A stretch of DNA of 64,000 nucleotides from Burkholderiaceae bacterium. Its GTDB lineage: Bacteria; Pseudomonadota; Gammaproteobacteria; Burkholderiales; Burkholderiaceae_F. A model generated the notes under the pieces. That model was not told where the DNA came from and did no database searches. It worked only from the letters and a program-made list of their open reading frames with translations. The stretch's first letter is position 1; each line of letters begins with the position of its first letter. This document shows positions 56,319 through 64,000 of the stretch, piece after piece. The translations under genes were made by a program, and so were the position numbers. Where the stretch lies: NCBI GenBank assembly GCA_022843955.1, contig JALHMQ010000019.1, forward strand, positions 1 to 64,000, in the 5' to 3' direction.

Positions 56319-57068
56319 GTGACCGCGGACCGCCGGCAGCGGCGTGCGTGGCGTGGGGTCGCCGCCGTGCTCGCCGCCGTGGCGCTGGTGCCGCTGGCCT
56401 ACCTGGGGGCAGCGCTGCTGCTCGGCGTGCTGGCCGTCCATGCCGACTGGCAGCCGACGCCGGAAGAGGCCGGCGGCGTGCCCATCTGGCTGCGGACCAA
56501 CGGCGTGCATGCCGACCTCGTGTTGCCGGCGCGTGAGCCGCACGATTTCACGCGCGAGTTTCCGCGCGCTGAGCTGATCGACCCACGGCGCGAACCCTCG
56601 GCGCTGCCTTTCAATTGGATCGCCTTCGGCTGGGGCGATCGCGCCTTCTATCTGAACACGCCGACCTGGGCCGATCTGGACCCCGGCGTCGCCTGGCGTG
56701 CGCTCACCGCGCAGGGACCGAGCGCGATGCATGTCGAGTACGTCCGCCGTCCGGAAGACTTCGACGTGCGCCTGCTGTGGCTCGGCGAAGACGAGTACGC
56801 GCGCCTGGTGGCCTACGTGCGCAACGGCTTTCGCCGCGCACCACCGGCCGGCACGCCGATCCGCATCGATCATCCCGGCTACGGCGCCACCGACGCCTTC
56901 TTCGAAGGCGTGGGCAGCTACAGCGCCGTGCTCACCAGCAACGAATGGGTGCGGCGCGGGCTTGCGCAGGCGGGCGTGCGCACCGCGCGCTGGGCGCCGT
57001 TCGATCGGGCGCTGCTGTGGCAGGCGCAGCGCGCAGGCATGCCGGCGCGACCGTTGCCGGATCGGTGA
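56319..57068 (+). CDS. DUF2459 / TIGR02117 family membrane-anchored protein
   Basis: The GTG start gives 249 residues. One N-terminal membrane anchor (VAAVLAAVALVPLAYLGAAL) is followed by the TIGR02117 core: GVPIWLRTNGVHADLVLPAR, WIAFGWGDRAFYLNTPTW, and SYSAVLTSNEWVRRGLAQAG. The conserved His and Cys/Asn positions recall papain-like folds, but activity is unknown. It faces the periplasm. The original function notes for the family mention urease clusters; none is here. Confidence 0.8.
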   Translation: MTADRRQRRAWRGVAAVLAAVALVPLAYLGAALLLGVLAVHADWQPTPEEAGGVPIWLRTNGVHADLVLPAREPHDFTREFPRAELIDPRREPSALPFNWIAFGWGDRAFYLNTPTWADLDPGVAWRALTAQGPSAMHVEYVRRPEDFDVRLLWLGEDEYARLVAYVRNGFRRAPPAGTPIRIDHPGYGATDAFFEGVGSYSAVLTSNEWVRRGLAQAGVRTARWAPFDRALLWQAQRAGMPARPLPDR

Positions 57069-57105
57069 GAAGGTGGTGCGATGCGTGCCTTGCCACCCGG
57101 AATAA

Positions 57106-57567
57106 GTTGATGGCGATCAGACCACCACCCTCGGTGCCGTGGTGCAGGCCGGTGCGCAGCTGCTGACCGTGGTGCCGCAAGGCGACCTGCTCCGTGCCGA
57201 AGCCGTGCTCGCCAATGACGACATCGGCTTTGTGCAGGTGGGGCAGACCGCCAAGGTCAAGCTCGCGGCGTATCAGTTTCAGAAGTACGGCTTGCTCGAA
57301 GGGCGCGTGGTCAATCTCAGTGCCGATGCGGTGGAGCCCAATGAGGCGGCCAAGGCCACCGGCAGCGCCTATGCAGCGCCGCAGCTGGCGTACAAGGCGG
57401 TGATCGAGCTTGCGGCACAGAACCTCGTGCTGCCCAACGGGGAACGGTTGAGGCTTACGCCCGGCATGGCGGCGACGATTGAGATCCACCAGGGGAGAAG
57501 GACGGCGATGGAGTACTTGTTGAGTCCGGTGAAGCGGGTGACGAGCGAGGCGGGGAGGGAGCGATGA
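57106..57567 (+). pseudogene. C-terminal fragment of an HlyD-type secretion adaptor
   Basis: The frame opens after a TAA at 57103 with TTTLGAVVQAGAQLLTVVPQ, the typical beta-barrel part of HlyD membrane-fusion proteins, and continues VGQTAKVKLAAYQFQKYGLL and LRLTPGMAATIEIHQGRRTA. The membrane helix and coiled coil are gone and no start codon is in a sensible place. It is the 3' third of a type I secretion adaptor gene. The ATP transporter gene is also missing. Its stop overlaps the next gene by 4 bases, as in an original operon. Confidence 0.8.
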
Positions 57568-58049
57568 GTGCGGTGGGCAAGGTCATTGCAGCCGTTCTTC
57601 TCGCGCCGGTCGTAGTCGTCGTCGCTGGCATCGGTGGATGCGAGGCGCGGAAGACGTACTACGACTGGCAGGTGCGGAAGATGTGCGAGAAGGACGGCGG
57701 TGTAGTTATCTATGAACGAGTGGCGCTATCGCGAGCCGACTACGAAAAGCTTGGTGGCTTGAAGGGCGAGGTCCCGATTCTCGAGGAGCGCTCCGCCGAT
57801 CCAGGATATCCCTATGTTTCACAGACCACACGCACAAACGTGCGCGAATCGAACCCTTGGATCTGGCGCAGTGAGTCCGTCTACAAGCGGCGCTCTGATG
57901 GAAGAACGCTGGCGCGACTCATCACCTACTCAAGGGTGGGGGGAGACTTCCCGACCTTCGCGCATCCCTCCAGCTTCTCTTGCCCAGAGCACACAACGTT
58001 AGTTTCACAGGCTCGCAGCGTTTTCGTGATTGAGGGGGAAAGGAAATGA
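57564..58049 (+). CDS. Membrane-anchored protein of RTX/type I secretion loci
   Basis: The 161-residue product has an N-terminal hydrophobic segment (VIAAVLLAPVVVVVAGIGGC) with a lipobox-like Cys, then a soluble domain with YYDWQVRKMCEKDGGVVIYE, LARLITYSRVGGDFP and HPSSFSCPEHT. I recall similar proteins next to RTX calcium-binding lipase genes, where they may guard against the secreted enzyme, but that role is unproven. It overlaps both the HlyD fragment and the lipase start by 4 bases. Confidence 0.65.
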   Translation: MSAVGKVIAAVLLAPVVVVVAGIGGCEARKTYYDWQVRKMCEKDGGVVIYERVALSRADYEKLGGLKGEVPILEERSADPGYPYVSQTTRTNVRESNPWIWRSESVYKRRSDGRTLARLITYSRVGGDFPTFAHPSSFSCPEHTTLVSQARSVFVIEGERK

Positions 58050-58660
58050 CTCAGATTGCGACGTTCCTTGAAAACGCCGAACTGGCGCTAGCGGCATACG
58101 CAACGCTCGTTCCAGAACTCACCAATACGCAGCCTCAGCGAGATGCACTTGTCCGCGCAGGAATGTCATCGCCGCAAGCCGAGGAGTTCGCGCGCAGGTA
58201 TCCCACTGTTGTCAGTCATTACAACGACACGTCCACCAGCTTCAGTGCCACTGCCTTCGCCGCAGCTGACGGTCAGTTGCATCTCGCCATTCGAGGCACG
58301 AAAGAGCCGGGCGACTTTGCGCCGACGGATGCCAACATCGGGCTCTACGGTTTCGGCTTGGATCAAGTCGTGGCCATGGTCAACTGGTGGCGCCGAGCCA
58401 CGGCCAGTCCAAGCACGTCCGTTGTTCAATGGACACTGACGGAGTATCCGCCGACGCTTGAACCCGCGACGACAAGTGCCGTCTACCTGCGCACAGGTCC
58501 GGACGGCGCGCCTCTACCTCCGGCCCGCCGTGACCGTACCCGGCACCGGCGAACTCGTGAATGCTCTTGCCGCGGATCCGCGAGTCAACGTCAGCCGGGC
58601 TAAAGGGGCCAAGTTCGAGTTCTTTTCGCAGAAGTCCCAACCATGCCATGGGGCAGGGGG
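58046..58660 (+). pseudogene. N-terminal fragment of an RTX-type secreted lipase
   Basis: The frame starts MTQIATFLENAELALAAYAT and includes SATAFAAADGQLHLAIRGTK, then the lipase-like FGLDQVVAMVNWWRR, an opening known from large calcium-binding (RTX) lipases. After YLRTGPDGA near 58507 the frame degrades to Arg-rich sequence, while the continuation LYLRPAVTVPGTGELVNALA, then ADPRVNV is read one frame over to about 58620. The catalytic Ser and the GGxGxD repeats are absent. The gene is frameshifted and truncated. Confidence 0.6.
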
Positions 58661-58805
58661 CGCCTCCAATCTGACGCCGTCAGCCTCGATCGCGAACTGC
58701 GTGAGGTGGGTCACCCATGACGGCGTCGCGCAGCGCGAGCGCGCATGGCGGTGGCGTGCGGCGGCGTGAATCGCGTCACATCGACAAAACACCCGAGGAG
58801 ACGCC

Positions 58806-59411
58806 ATGCACCGCCGCCGTCAACTGTTCCTCGCCACGCTCGTCGCGCCACTTGCGGCCGGGGTCGCTCGCCCAGTCCGTGCGCAGGCTGTCGACGCTGC
58901 CCAGCTGCCCGAGGCCAAGCGCACGCGGCTGGCGCTTTATGTGGCGGCGCGCGACGTGCCGGCGCTCGTCAGTGCGAGCGGTGGACCCGCCAAAGTGCTG
59001 TTCCTGGACGTGCGCACGCGTGCCGAAGCGATGTACGTGGGCATGGCCGATGGCATCGACGCACTGGTGCCGTATGTGGAGCATCAGGAACTGATGACCG
59101 ACTGGGACGACACGCGCGGCATCTACCGGCTGGAACCGCTGCAGGACTTCGTCCCCGAAGTGAATCGCCGCCGCCAGGCCAAGGGTCTGGGCAAGAACGA
59201 CATCGTGATCCTGATCTGCCGCTCGGGCGACCGCAGCAGTCGCAGCGCGAACCGCCTGCAGGACGACGGCTACACGCGCATCTACAGCGTGGTCGATGGC
59301 TTCGAAGGCGACAAGAGCAAGGAAGGCAGGCGCACCGTGAACGGCTGGAAGAACGCCGGCCTGCCCTGGAGCTACGACCTCGACCGCGCGAAGATGTACT
59401 TCCCGCGCTGA
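58806..59411 (+). CDS. Exported rhodanese-domain protein
   Basis: The 201-residue protein has a signal peptide (MHRRRQLFLATLVAPLAAGV, cleavage after RAQA) and a rhodanese module with VLFLDVRTRAEAMYVGMADG and the active-site loop LICRSGDRSSRSANRLQDDG, then VDGFEG. CRSGDRS has the catalytic Cys. It should move sulfur to thiophilic acceptors or act as a sulfide sensor in the periplasm. AGGAG precedes the ATG. Confidence 0.9.
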   Translation: MHRRRQLFLATLVAPLAAGVARPVRAQAVDAAQLPEAKRTRLALYVAARDVPALVSASGGPAKVLFLDVRTRAEAMYVGMADGIDALVPYVEHQELMTDWDDTRGIYRLEPLQDFVPEVNRRRQAKGLGKNDIVILICRSGDRSSRSANRLQDDGYTRIYSVVDGFEGDKSKEGRRTVNGWKNAGLPWSYDLDRAKMYFPR

Positions 59412-59562
59412 GTTCCTGGGTTGTTGCGCTGACCTCACTGCGCGCCTGACGGCGCCGTGTGCGACGGGTTGCACCCGCTCGCATGTGCCCATGGCCCGTG
59501 ACCTGATGCGGCGCAGATGCGCCTGGCTGCCGGCGCTACCGCGCAGGCCACAGGTCAGCGGA

Positions 59563-61875
59563 TCAACTCCGGCGTCCTGCTTCGGCGATCGCCCGCCACA
59601 CTCGCTCGGCGGTGGCCGGCATGTCGATGTCGGTCACGCCCAGCGGCCGCAGCGCATCGAGCAGGGCGTTGATCACCGTGGGTGTCGCGCCCACCGTACC
59701 CAGTTCGCCCACGCCCTTGGCACCGAGCGGGTTGATCTTGCAGGGCTGGCTCTCGTCGGTGATCGTGGTGAACTCGGGCAGGTCGTCGGCGCGCGGCAGC
59801 GCATAGTCCATGAACGAGCCGGTGACGAGCTGACCGCTGTCGCGGTCGTAGTGCACCGCTTCGAACAGCGCCTGGCCCACCGCCTGCGCGATGCCGCCGT
59901 GGATCTGCCCGGCCACGATCAGCGGGTTGATCACGCGGCCCACGTCGTCCACCGTGGTGTAGCGCAAGATCCGGGTGGCACCGGTGTCGGGATCGACTTC
60001 CACCTCGCACACGTGGCAGCCGTTGGGCCAGGACGGCCCGCCGACTTTCTGCAAGGTGTCGATGCTCAGGCGCCGTTCGGGCTGGCGGGCGGCGATGTCG
60101 AATAGATCGATGCCCAGGTCGGTGCCTTCGACCGTGAAGCGGCCATGGGCGTAGCCGATGTCGGCGACCGGCGCTTCGAGTGCGCCGGCGGCGAGTTGAC
60201 GGCCCTGTTCGATCGCTTCGTTCGACGCCGTGAACATCGCCGAGCCGCCGATGTACAGCGAGCGGCTGCCCATGCTGCCGATGCCCTGCGCGGTGTCGGA
60301 GTCGCCCTGCACGACCTCGATCCGGGCGGGATCGATCTGCAGCGTGTCGGCAAGGATCTGCACGTAGCTCGTTTCGATGCCCTGGCCCATCGCCTGCATC
60401 GCGGTGAACACCCGCACGCGGCCGGCGTGGGGTCCGTCGGCCTCGACCTGCAAGCGCACCTGCTCCTGGTGCACCACGCCGGTCCATTCGAGGAAGGTGG
60501 AGACGGCACGGCCGCGCAGCTTGCCGCGTGACTGCGACTCCCGCTGGCGCGCGGCGTAGCCCGCCCAGTCGGCGGCGGCGAGTGCCTGGTCGAGGATGCG
60601 CGGGAAGTCGCCGCTGTCGTAGGTTTCGCCGATCGGCGTCTTGTACGGCAGCATCGACGGCGCGATCAGATTGATGCGGCGAAACTGCGCCGGGTCGTGT
60701 CCGAGGTCGACGGCGGCCTGGTCCATCAGCCGCTCGATCAGGTAAATGGCCTCCGGCCGCCCGGCACCGCGGTAGGCGGAGACGACGTTGGTGTGGGTGA
60801 GCACCGCACGCGCTTCGAGGTCGAGCAGCGGCACGTGGTAGACGCTGGTGATCACCTTCTCGGTCAGCGCCAGATGGATCGCCGCGCCGGCGCCGTGCGC
60901 GTACGCGCCCAGGTTGCCGGTAAGCCGCACCCGCAGCGCGAGGATGCGGCCGTCCGCGTCCAGCGCCAGTTCAGCTTCGCCCAACTGGTCGCGTCCATGG
61001 CTGCCGGCCTGGAAGTCTTCGAGTCGCGTCACCCGCCAGCGCACCGGCACGCCGAGCGTCTTGGCGGCGAACGCCGCCAGCACGTCTTCAGGCTGCAGCA
61101 GCGTCTTCATGCCGAAGCCGCCGCCGACGTCGCCGACCACCACGCGGATCTGCGCCGGCGGCATCTTCAACACGCCGGCGAGCGATCTTTGGAAGCCCGC
61201 CGGGTTCTGCGAACTGGCGTGCAGCGTCAGGCGGCCGCTGCCGGCATCGAACACGGCCGCCCCGGCGCGCGGCTCGAGCGTGACGGGCGCCAGGCGCTGG
61301 TTGTTCACCGCCACCCGCGCCACGTGAGCGGCGCGCTCGAACGCCGCCGCGCAGGCCGCGGCATCGCCATAGCGGGCTACCGCGGCGACATTACCGGGGG
61401 CGCCATCCCACACCTGCAGCGCGCCCGGCGCGATGGCGGCGTCCAGATCCACGATCGCGGGCAGCGCTGCGTAATCGACCCAGGCCTGGGTCGCCGCCGC
61501 GTCAGCCTGCGCGCGCGAGCGGGCAACGATCGCCAGCACCGGCTGACCGACGTAGCGCACGACATCCGCGGCGAGCGCCGGGTAGGGCGGGGTGCTCATG
61601 GCGCCACCCGCAGCGTTCTTGAACCCCGGGCTGGTGGGAAAAGGGGCGATGCCGGCAGCGGCCAGATCGGCGCCGGTGTAGACGGCGACCACGCCGTCCA
61701 GCGACTTCAGCGGCTCGGCATCGATCGCCACGATGCGCGCGTGCGCATGCGGCGAGCGCACCAGCACCAGATGCAGGGCCAGCGGCAGGTCGAGGTCGTC
61801 GGCATAGCAGCCGCGACCGGTAAGCAGCCGATCGTCCTCAATCCGGGTGACCGCCTGGCCGATGCCGAACTTCAT
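59563..61875 (-). CDS. Xanthine dehydrogenase-family molybdopterin-binding subunit
   Basis: The 770-residue large subunit starts MKFGIGQAVTRIEDDRLLTG and has GDVGGGFGMKTLLQPEDVLA, AYRGAGRPEAIYLIERLMDQ, MGQGIETSYVQILADTLQID and KGVGELGTVGATPTVINALL with the catalytic Glu. AYRGAGRPE lacks the Cys of CO dehydrogenase CoxL, so this is an aldehyde/purine-type oxidase (form II). No CoxM (FAD) or CoxS (Fe-S) gene is adjacent in the window, which is unusual. AGGAG precedes the start. Confidence 0.9.
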   Translation of the reverse strand: MKFGIGQAVTRIEDDRLLTGRGCYADDLDLPLALHLVLVRSPHAHARIVAIDAEPLKSLDGVVAVYTGADLAAAGIAPFPTSPGFKNAAGGAMSTPPYPALAADVVRYVGQPVLAIVARSRAQADAAATQAWVDYAALPAIVDLDAAIAPGALQVWDGAPGNVAAVARYGDAAACAAAFERAAHVARVAVNNQRLAPVTLEPRAGAAVFDAGSGRLTLHASSQNPAGFQRSLAGVLKMPPAQIRVVVGDVGGGFGMKTLLQPEDVLAAFAAKTLGVPVRWRVTRLEDFQAGSHGRDQLGEAELALDADGRILALRVRLTGNLGAYAHGAGAAIHLALTEKVITSVYHVPLLDLEARAVLTHTNVVSAYRGAGRPEAIYLIERLMDQAAVDLGHDPAQFRRINLIAPSMLPYKTPIGETYDSGDFPRILDQALAAADWAGYAARQRESQSRGKLRGRAVSTFLEWTGVVHQEQVRLQVEADGPHAGRVRVFTAMQAMGQGIETSYVQILADTLQIDPARIEVVQGDSDTAQGIGSMGSRSLYIGGSAMFTASNEAIEQGRQLAAGALEAPVADIGYAHGRFTVEGTDLGIDLFDIAARQPERRLSIDTLQKVGGPSWPNGCHVCEVEVDPDTGATRILRYTTVDDVGRVINPLIVAGQIHGGIAQAVGQALFEAVHYDRDSGQLVTGSFMDYALPRADDLPEFTTITDESQPCKINPLGAKGVGELGTVGATPTVINALLDALRPLGVTDIDMPATAERVWRAIAEAGRRS

Positions 61876-61923
61876 CCGCTGGCTCCTGACGGGGTCGCTC
61901 GTCGGTAGGCGTGGACGCGACTG

Positions 61924-62196
61924 CTACTGCGAGGGCGGCACGTAACCGGTCGGCTGATCGGCGCCTTCACCGAAGAAGTAGTTTTCCATCTGCGTCGCCA
62001 GGTACTTGCGGGCGCGCAGATCGGCAAGATTGAGCCGGTTCTCGTTGACCAGCATCGTCTGGTGCTTCTGCCAGGCGGCCCAGGCTTCCTTCGACACGTT
62101 CTCCCACAGCTTCTTGCCCAGTTCGCCAGGCACCGGCGGAAACTCCAGGCCCTCGGCCTCGCGGCCCAGCTTCACACAATGAACCATGCGCGGCAT
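61924..62196 (-). CDS. yggX: Oxidative damage protection protein YggX
   Basis: The 90-residue protein has [20 protein letters not shown] with conserved Cys7, then [20 protein letters not shown] and [13 protein letters not shown], a complete YggX. It limits iron-sulfur damage and Fe(II) toxicity. GGAGA precedes the start. It lies between argA and the molybdenum hydroxylase on the same strand and may be transcribed with argA. Confidence 0.95.
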   Translation of the reverse strand: MPRMVHCVKLGREAEGLEFPPVPGELGKKLWENVSKEAWAAWQKHQTMLVNENRLNLADLRARKYLATQMENYFFGEGADQPTGYVPPSQ

Positions 62197-62255
62197 GCGC
62201 TTCTCCTTGATCGCGTCAGTGACGCAGGTTGCCGGATTGAATCGATCTGTTTCAG

Positions 62256-63656
62256 TCAGAGGGTCTTGATCAGAACTTGCGAGCGGCGCTGCCAGTTGTA
62301 CAACTGCAGGCGCTCGATCGGCAGGCTGTCGACGCTGGCGGGCGCGAAGCCGCGCTTGATGAACCAGTGACCGGTACGCGTGGTGAGTACGAAGAGCCGG
62401 GTCAGACCGAGCGCCTTGGCGCGCGACTCGATGCGTTTCATCAATCGCTCGCCATCACCGTACTCGCGATACTCGGCATGGACGGTGAGGCAGGCCAGTT
62501 CGCCCATGCCGGCCGCCGGAAACGGATACAGCGCGGCGCAGCCGAAGATGAAGCCGTCGTGCTCCAGCACCGTGAAGTGATCGATCTCGCGCTCGATCAC
62601 TTCGCGCGGCCGCTTGACGAGGGTACCGTCGGCTTCCAGCGGCTCGATCAGCTTGATGATGCCGCCGACGTCGTCCGCCGTGGCTTCGCGCAGCGACTCC
62701 AGGTTCTCGCGAGCAAGCATCGTACCGACGCCGCTGTGGGTGAAAAGCTCCATCAGCAACGCGCCGTCGAGACCGATCGGCAGCAGATGGCCGCGCGCCA
62801 CCCCGGCCTTGCAGGCACGCATCAGGTAGCGCAGGTCGTCGGCGTCGGCCGGATCGATGTCGCCGGTCGAGAGCATCTTCTCAGCGTCGACCATCGACAG
62901 TTCCGGCCGCAACTCGCCGGCGGCGTCGCGCACGCCGTCTTCCTCACCAATCAGGATCAGCTTGTCGGCCTTGACGCTGCTCGCCACGCTCACGGCCACG
63001 TCTTCGAGCATCAGGTTGAAGGCCTCGCCGGTGGGCGAGAAGCCCAGCGGTGACAGCAGCACGATGGCGTTGTTGGCAAGTGTGAACTTGATGGCGTCCG
63101 CATCGACCTTGCGCACCACGCCGGTGTGCATGAAATCGGTGCCGTTGATGATGCCCATCGGCCGTGCGGTGACGAAGTTGCCGCTGACCACCCGCACCTT
63201 GGCATTGGCCATCGGCGTGTTCGGCAAACCCTGCGAGAACGCGGCCTCGATGTCGAGACGGATCTCGCCCGCGGCTTCCTTCACGCACTCGAGCGCGGCA
63301 GGATCGGTGATGCGCACGCCGTGCTCGAAGTGGGCCTCGATCCCCTTGAGCTTCAGCTGCGCCTGTACCTGGGGGCGCGAGCCGTGCACGAGGACGATGC
63401 GGATGCCCATCGCGTGCAGCAGGCTGACATCCTGAACCAGCGCGGTCAGGCGGCCCACTTCCACCAGCTCGCCATTGAACGCCACGACGAAGGTCTTGCC
63501 GCGATGCGCGTGCACATACGGCGCAACGTTGCGCAGCCAGGCGACAAACTGCGCCGGATGCTCGATCGGCGAACTCAGTGTATCGCCCGGGGCGGCGGGG
63601 GCAGAGGCCGTGTCCGCAAACGCAGGCACGGTGGTGGGCAAGGAAGGATCATCCAT
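62256..63656 (-). CDS. argA: N-acetylglutamate synthase
   Basis: The 466-residue enzyme has an amino-acid-kinase domain ([40 protein letters not shown]) and a C-terminal GNAT domain ([38 protein letters not shown]). It makes N-acetylglutamate, the first step of arginine synthesis, and is probably feedback-inhibited through the kinase domain. The first 30 residues are Ala/Pro-rich and not conserved. TATAAT ends 8 bases before the ATG. Confidence 0.96.
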   Translation of the reverse strand: MDDPSLPTTVPAFADTASAPAAPGDTLSSPIEHPAQFVAWLRNVAPYVHAHRGKTFVVAFNGELVEVGRLTALVQDVSLLHAMGIRIVLVHGSRPQVQAQLKLKGIEAHFEHGVRITDPAALECVKEAAGEIRLDIEAAFSQGLPNTPMANAKVRVVSGNFVTARPMGIINGTDFMHTGVVRKVDADAIKFTLANNAIVLLSPLGFSPTGEAFNLMLEDVAVSVASSVKADKLILIGEEDGVRDAAGELRPELSMVDAEKMLSTGDIDPADADDLRYLMRACKAGVARGHLLPIGLDGALLMELFTHSGVGTMLARENLESLREATADDVGGIIKLIEPLEADGTLVKRPREVIEREIDHFTVLEHDGFIFGCAALYPFPAAGMGELACLTVHAEYREYGDGERLMKRIESRAKALGLTRLFVLTTRTGHWFIKRGFAPASVDSLPIERLQLYNWQRRSQVLIKTL

Positions 63657-63664
63657 CGCGCCCG

Positions 63665-63670
63665 ATTATA
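63665..63670 (-). promoter_or_regulatory. Consensus -10 box of argA, nearly leaderless
   Basis: Leftward TATAAT at 63670-63665 would put the mRNA start within a few bases of the ATG at 63656. The -35 region is poor. Confidence 0.4.
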
Positions 63671-63715
63671 GGGAGCGCGCAGAACCGGCAGGCGCCGCGC
63701 GAGCCTGCGGCACCC

Positions 63716-64000
63716 TCAGTGGACGGCGTCGACGCGAAACACGCGCACCGTCTGGGTCAGCCGGTCGGACTGGTCGCGCAACGAATGGGTTGCCGCCGCC
63801 GCTTGCTCCACCAGCGCCGCGTTCTGCTGGGTGCTCTGGTCGAGGTGCGTTACGGCCTGGTTCACTTCACCGATGCCGTGGCTCTGCTCCTGCGTGGCTG
63901 CCGAGATCTCCTTGATGAGATCGGCCACCTGCTGCACCGAGCGCACGATGTCCTCCATCGTGTTGCCGGCCTGGTTCACCAGCGAGGAGCCTTCGCCAAC
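63716..64000 (-). CDS. Methyl-accepting chemotaxis protein, C-terminal end (partial)
   Basis: The frame enters from the right edge and ends at 63716. GNTMEDIVRSVQQVADLIKE and EISAATQEQSHGIGEVNQAV are the signalling-domain heptads just after the CheA/CheW contact tip, followed by AALVEQAAAATHSLRDQSDR. The C-terminus (VRVFRVDAVH) has no CheR-binding pentapeptide. The ligand domain and membrane parts lie outside the window. Confidence 0.95.
   Translation of the reverse strand, partial: VGEGSSLVNQAGNTMEDIVRSVQQVADLIKEISAATQEQSHGIGEVNQAVTHLDQSTQQNAALVEQAAAATHSLRDQSDRLTQTVRVFRVDAVH

Overview
The window is GC-rich chromosomal DNA from a betaproteobacterium, most likely Burkholderiales. The evidence is the gene order around cysS, accA, tilS and lysC, a dihydrolipoamide dehydrogenase that carries its own lipoyl domain, a betaproteobacterial-type proteasome homologue (BPH), orphan Bug/TctC receptors, and TAGAAT/TATAAT-like -10 boxes. 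No replication, phage or plasmid genes are present.

Layout. Bases 1-5000 are accessory: the right end of an IS3-family element, a lipoprotein, a frameshifted FMN reductase, and several small detoxification-type genes (two-zinc GFA fold, isochorismatase, VOC) on the plus strand. Bases 5200-7300 hold aqpZ and a close-packed set of small genes (NTF2-like, GFA, VOC). Bases 7300-23250 are core housekeeping: rng, mutS and suhB on the minus strand, trmJ and cysE on the plus strand, then lpxH-ppiB-ppiA-TPR on the minus strand, then cysS, an AlkA-type glycosylase, accA, tilS and lysC on the plus strand, ending with tRNA-Ser(GCT) and a strong terminator. Bases 23250-27300 are a decayed zone with a broken receiver domain, a ketopantoate reductase homologue and three small orphan genes.

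Bases 27350-33005 form a metabolic module: a GntR regulator, LeuC/LeuD-like hydro-lyase subunits, a TctC-type solute receptor and an isocitrate lyase/PEP mutase-family lyase. It lies between a tRNA 3'-end relic and an intact tRNA-Arg(ACG) with the same 3' sequence. Bases 33000-44700 (minus strand) carry the DUF3482 GTPase/DUF2868 membrane pair, exonuclease III, a light-repair group (photolyase-like protein, Fe-S cryptochrome/photolyase, DUF2256 mini-protein), a DUF4124-glutaredoxin protein, an M3 oligopeptidase, folD and a FixJ-type two-component system. Bases 47290-54100 are the pyruvate dehydrogenase operon aceE-aceF-BPH-lpdA, with a good promoter and paired GCGATCGC palindromes. The rest holds a G8-domain protein, rpiA, a TIGR02117 protein, remains of a type I secretion/RTX-lipase locus, a rhodanese, a molybdenum hydroxylase large subunit, yggX, argA and the end of a chemotaxis receptor that runs off the window.

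The points most worth following are the proteasome homologue inside the PDH operon, the LeuCD/lyase island bounded by tRNA sequence, the photolyase-like protein with apparently swapped domain order, the DUF2868/DUF3482 pair, and the 224-bp identical lipoyl-domain DNA shared by aceF and lpdA.
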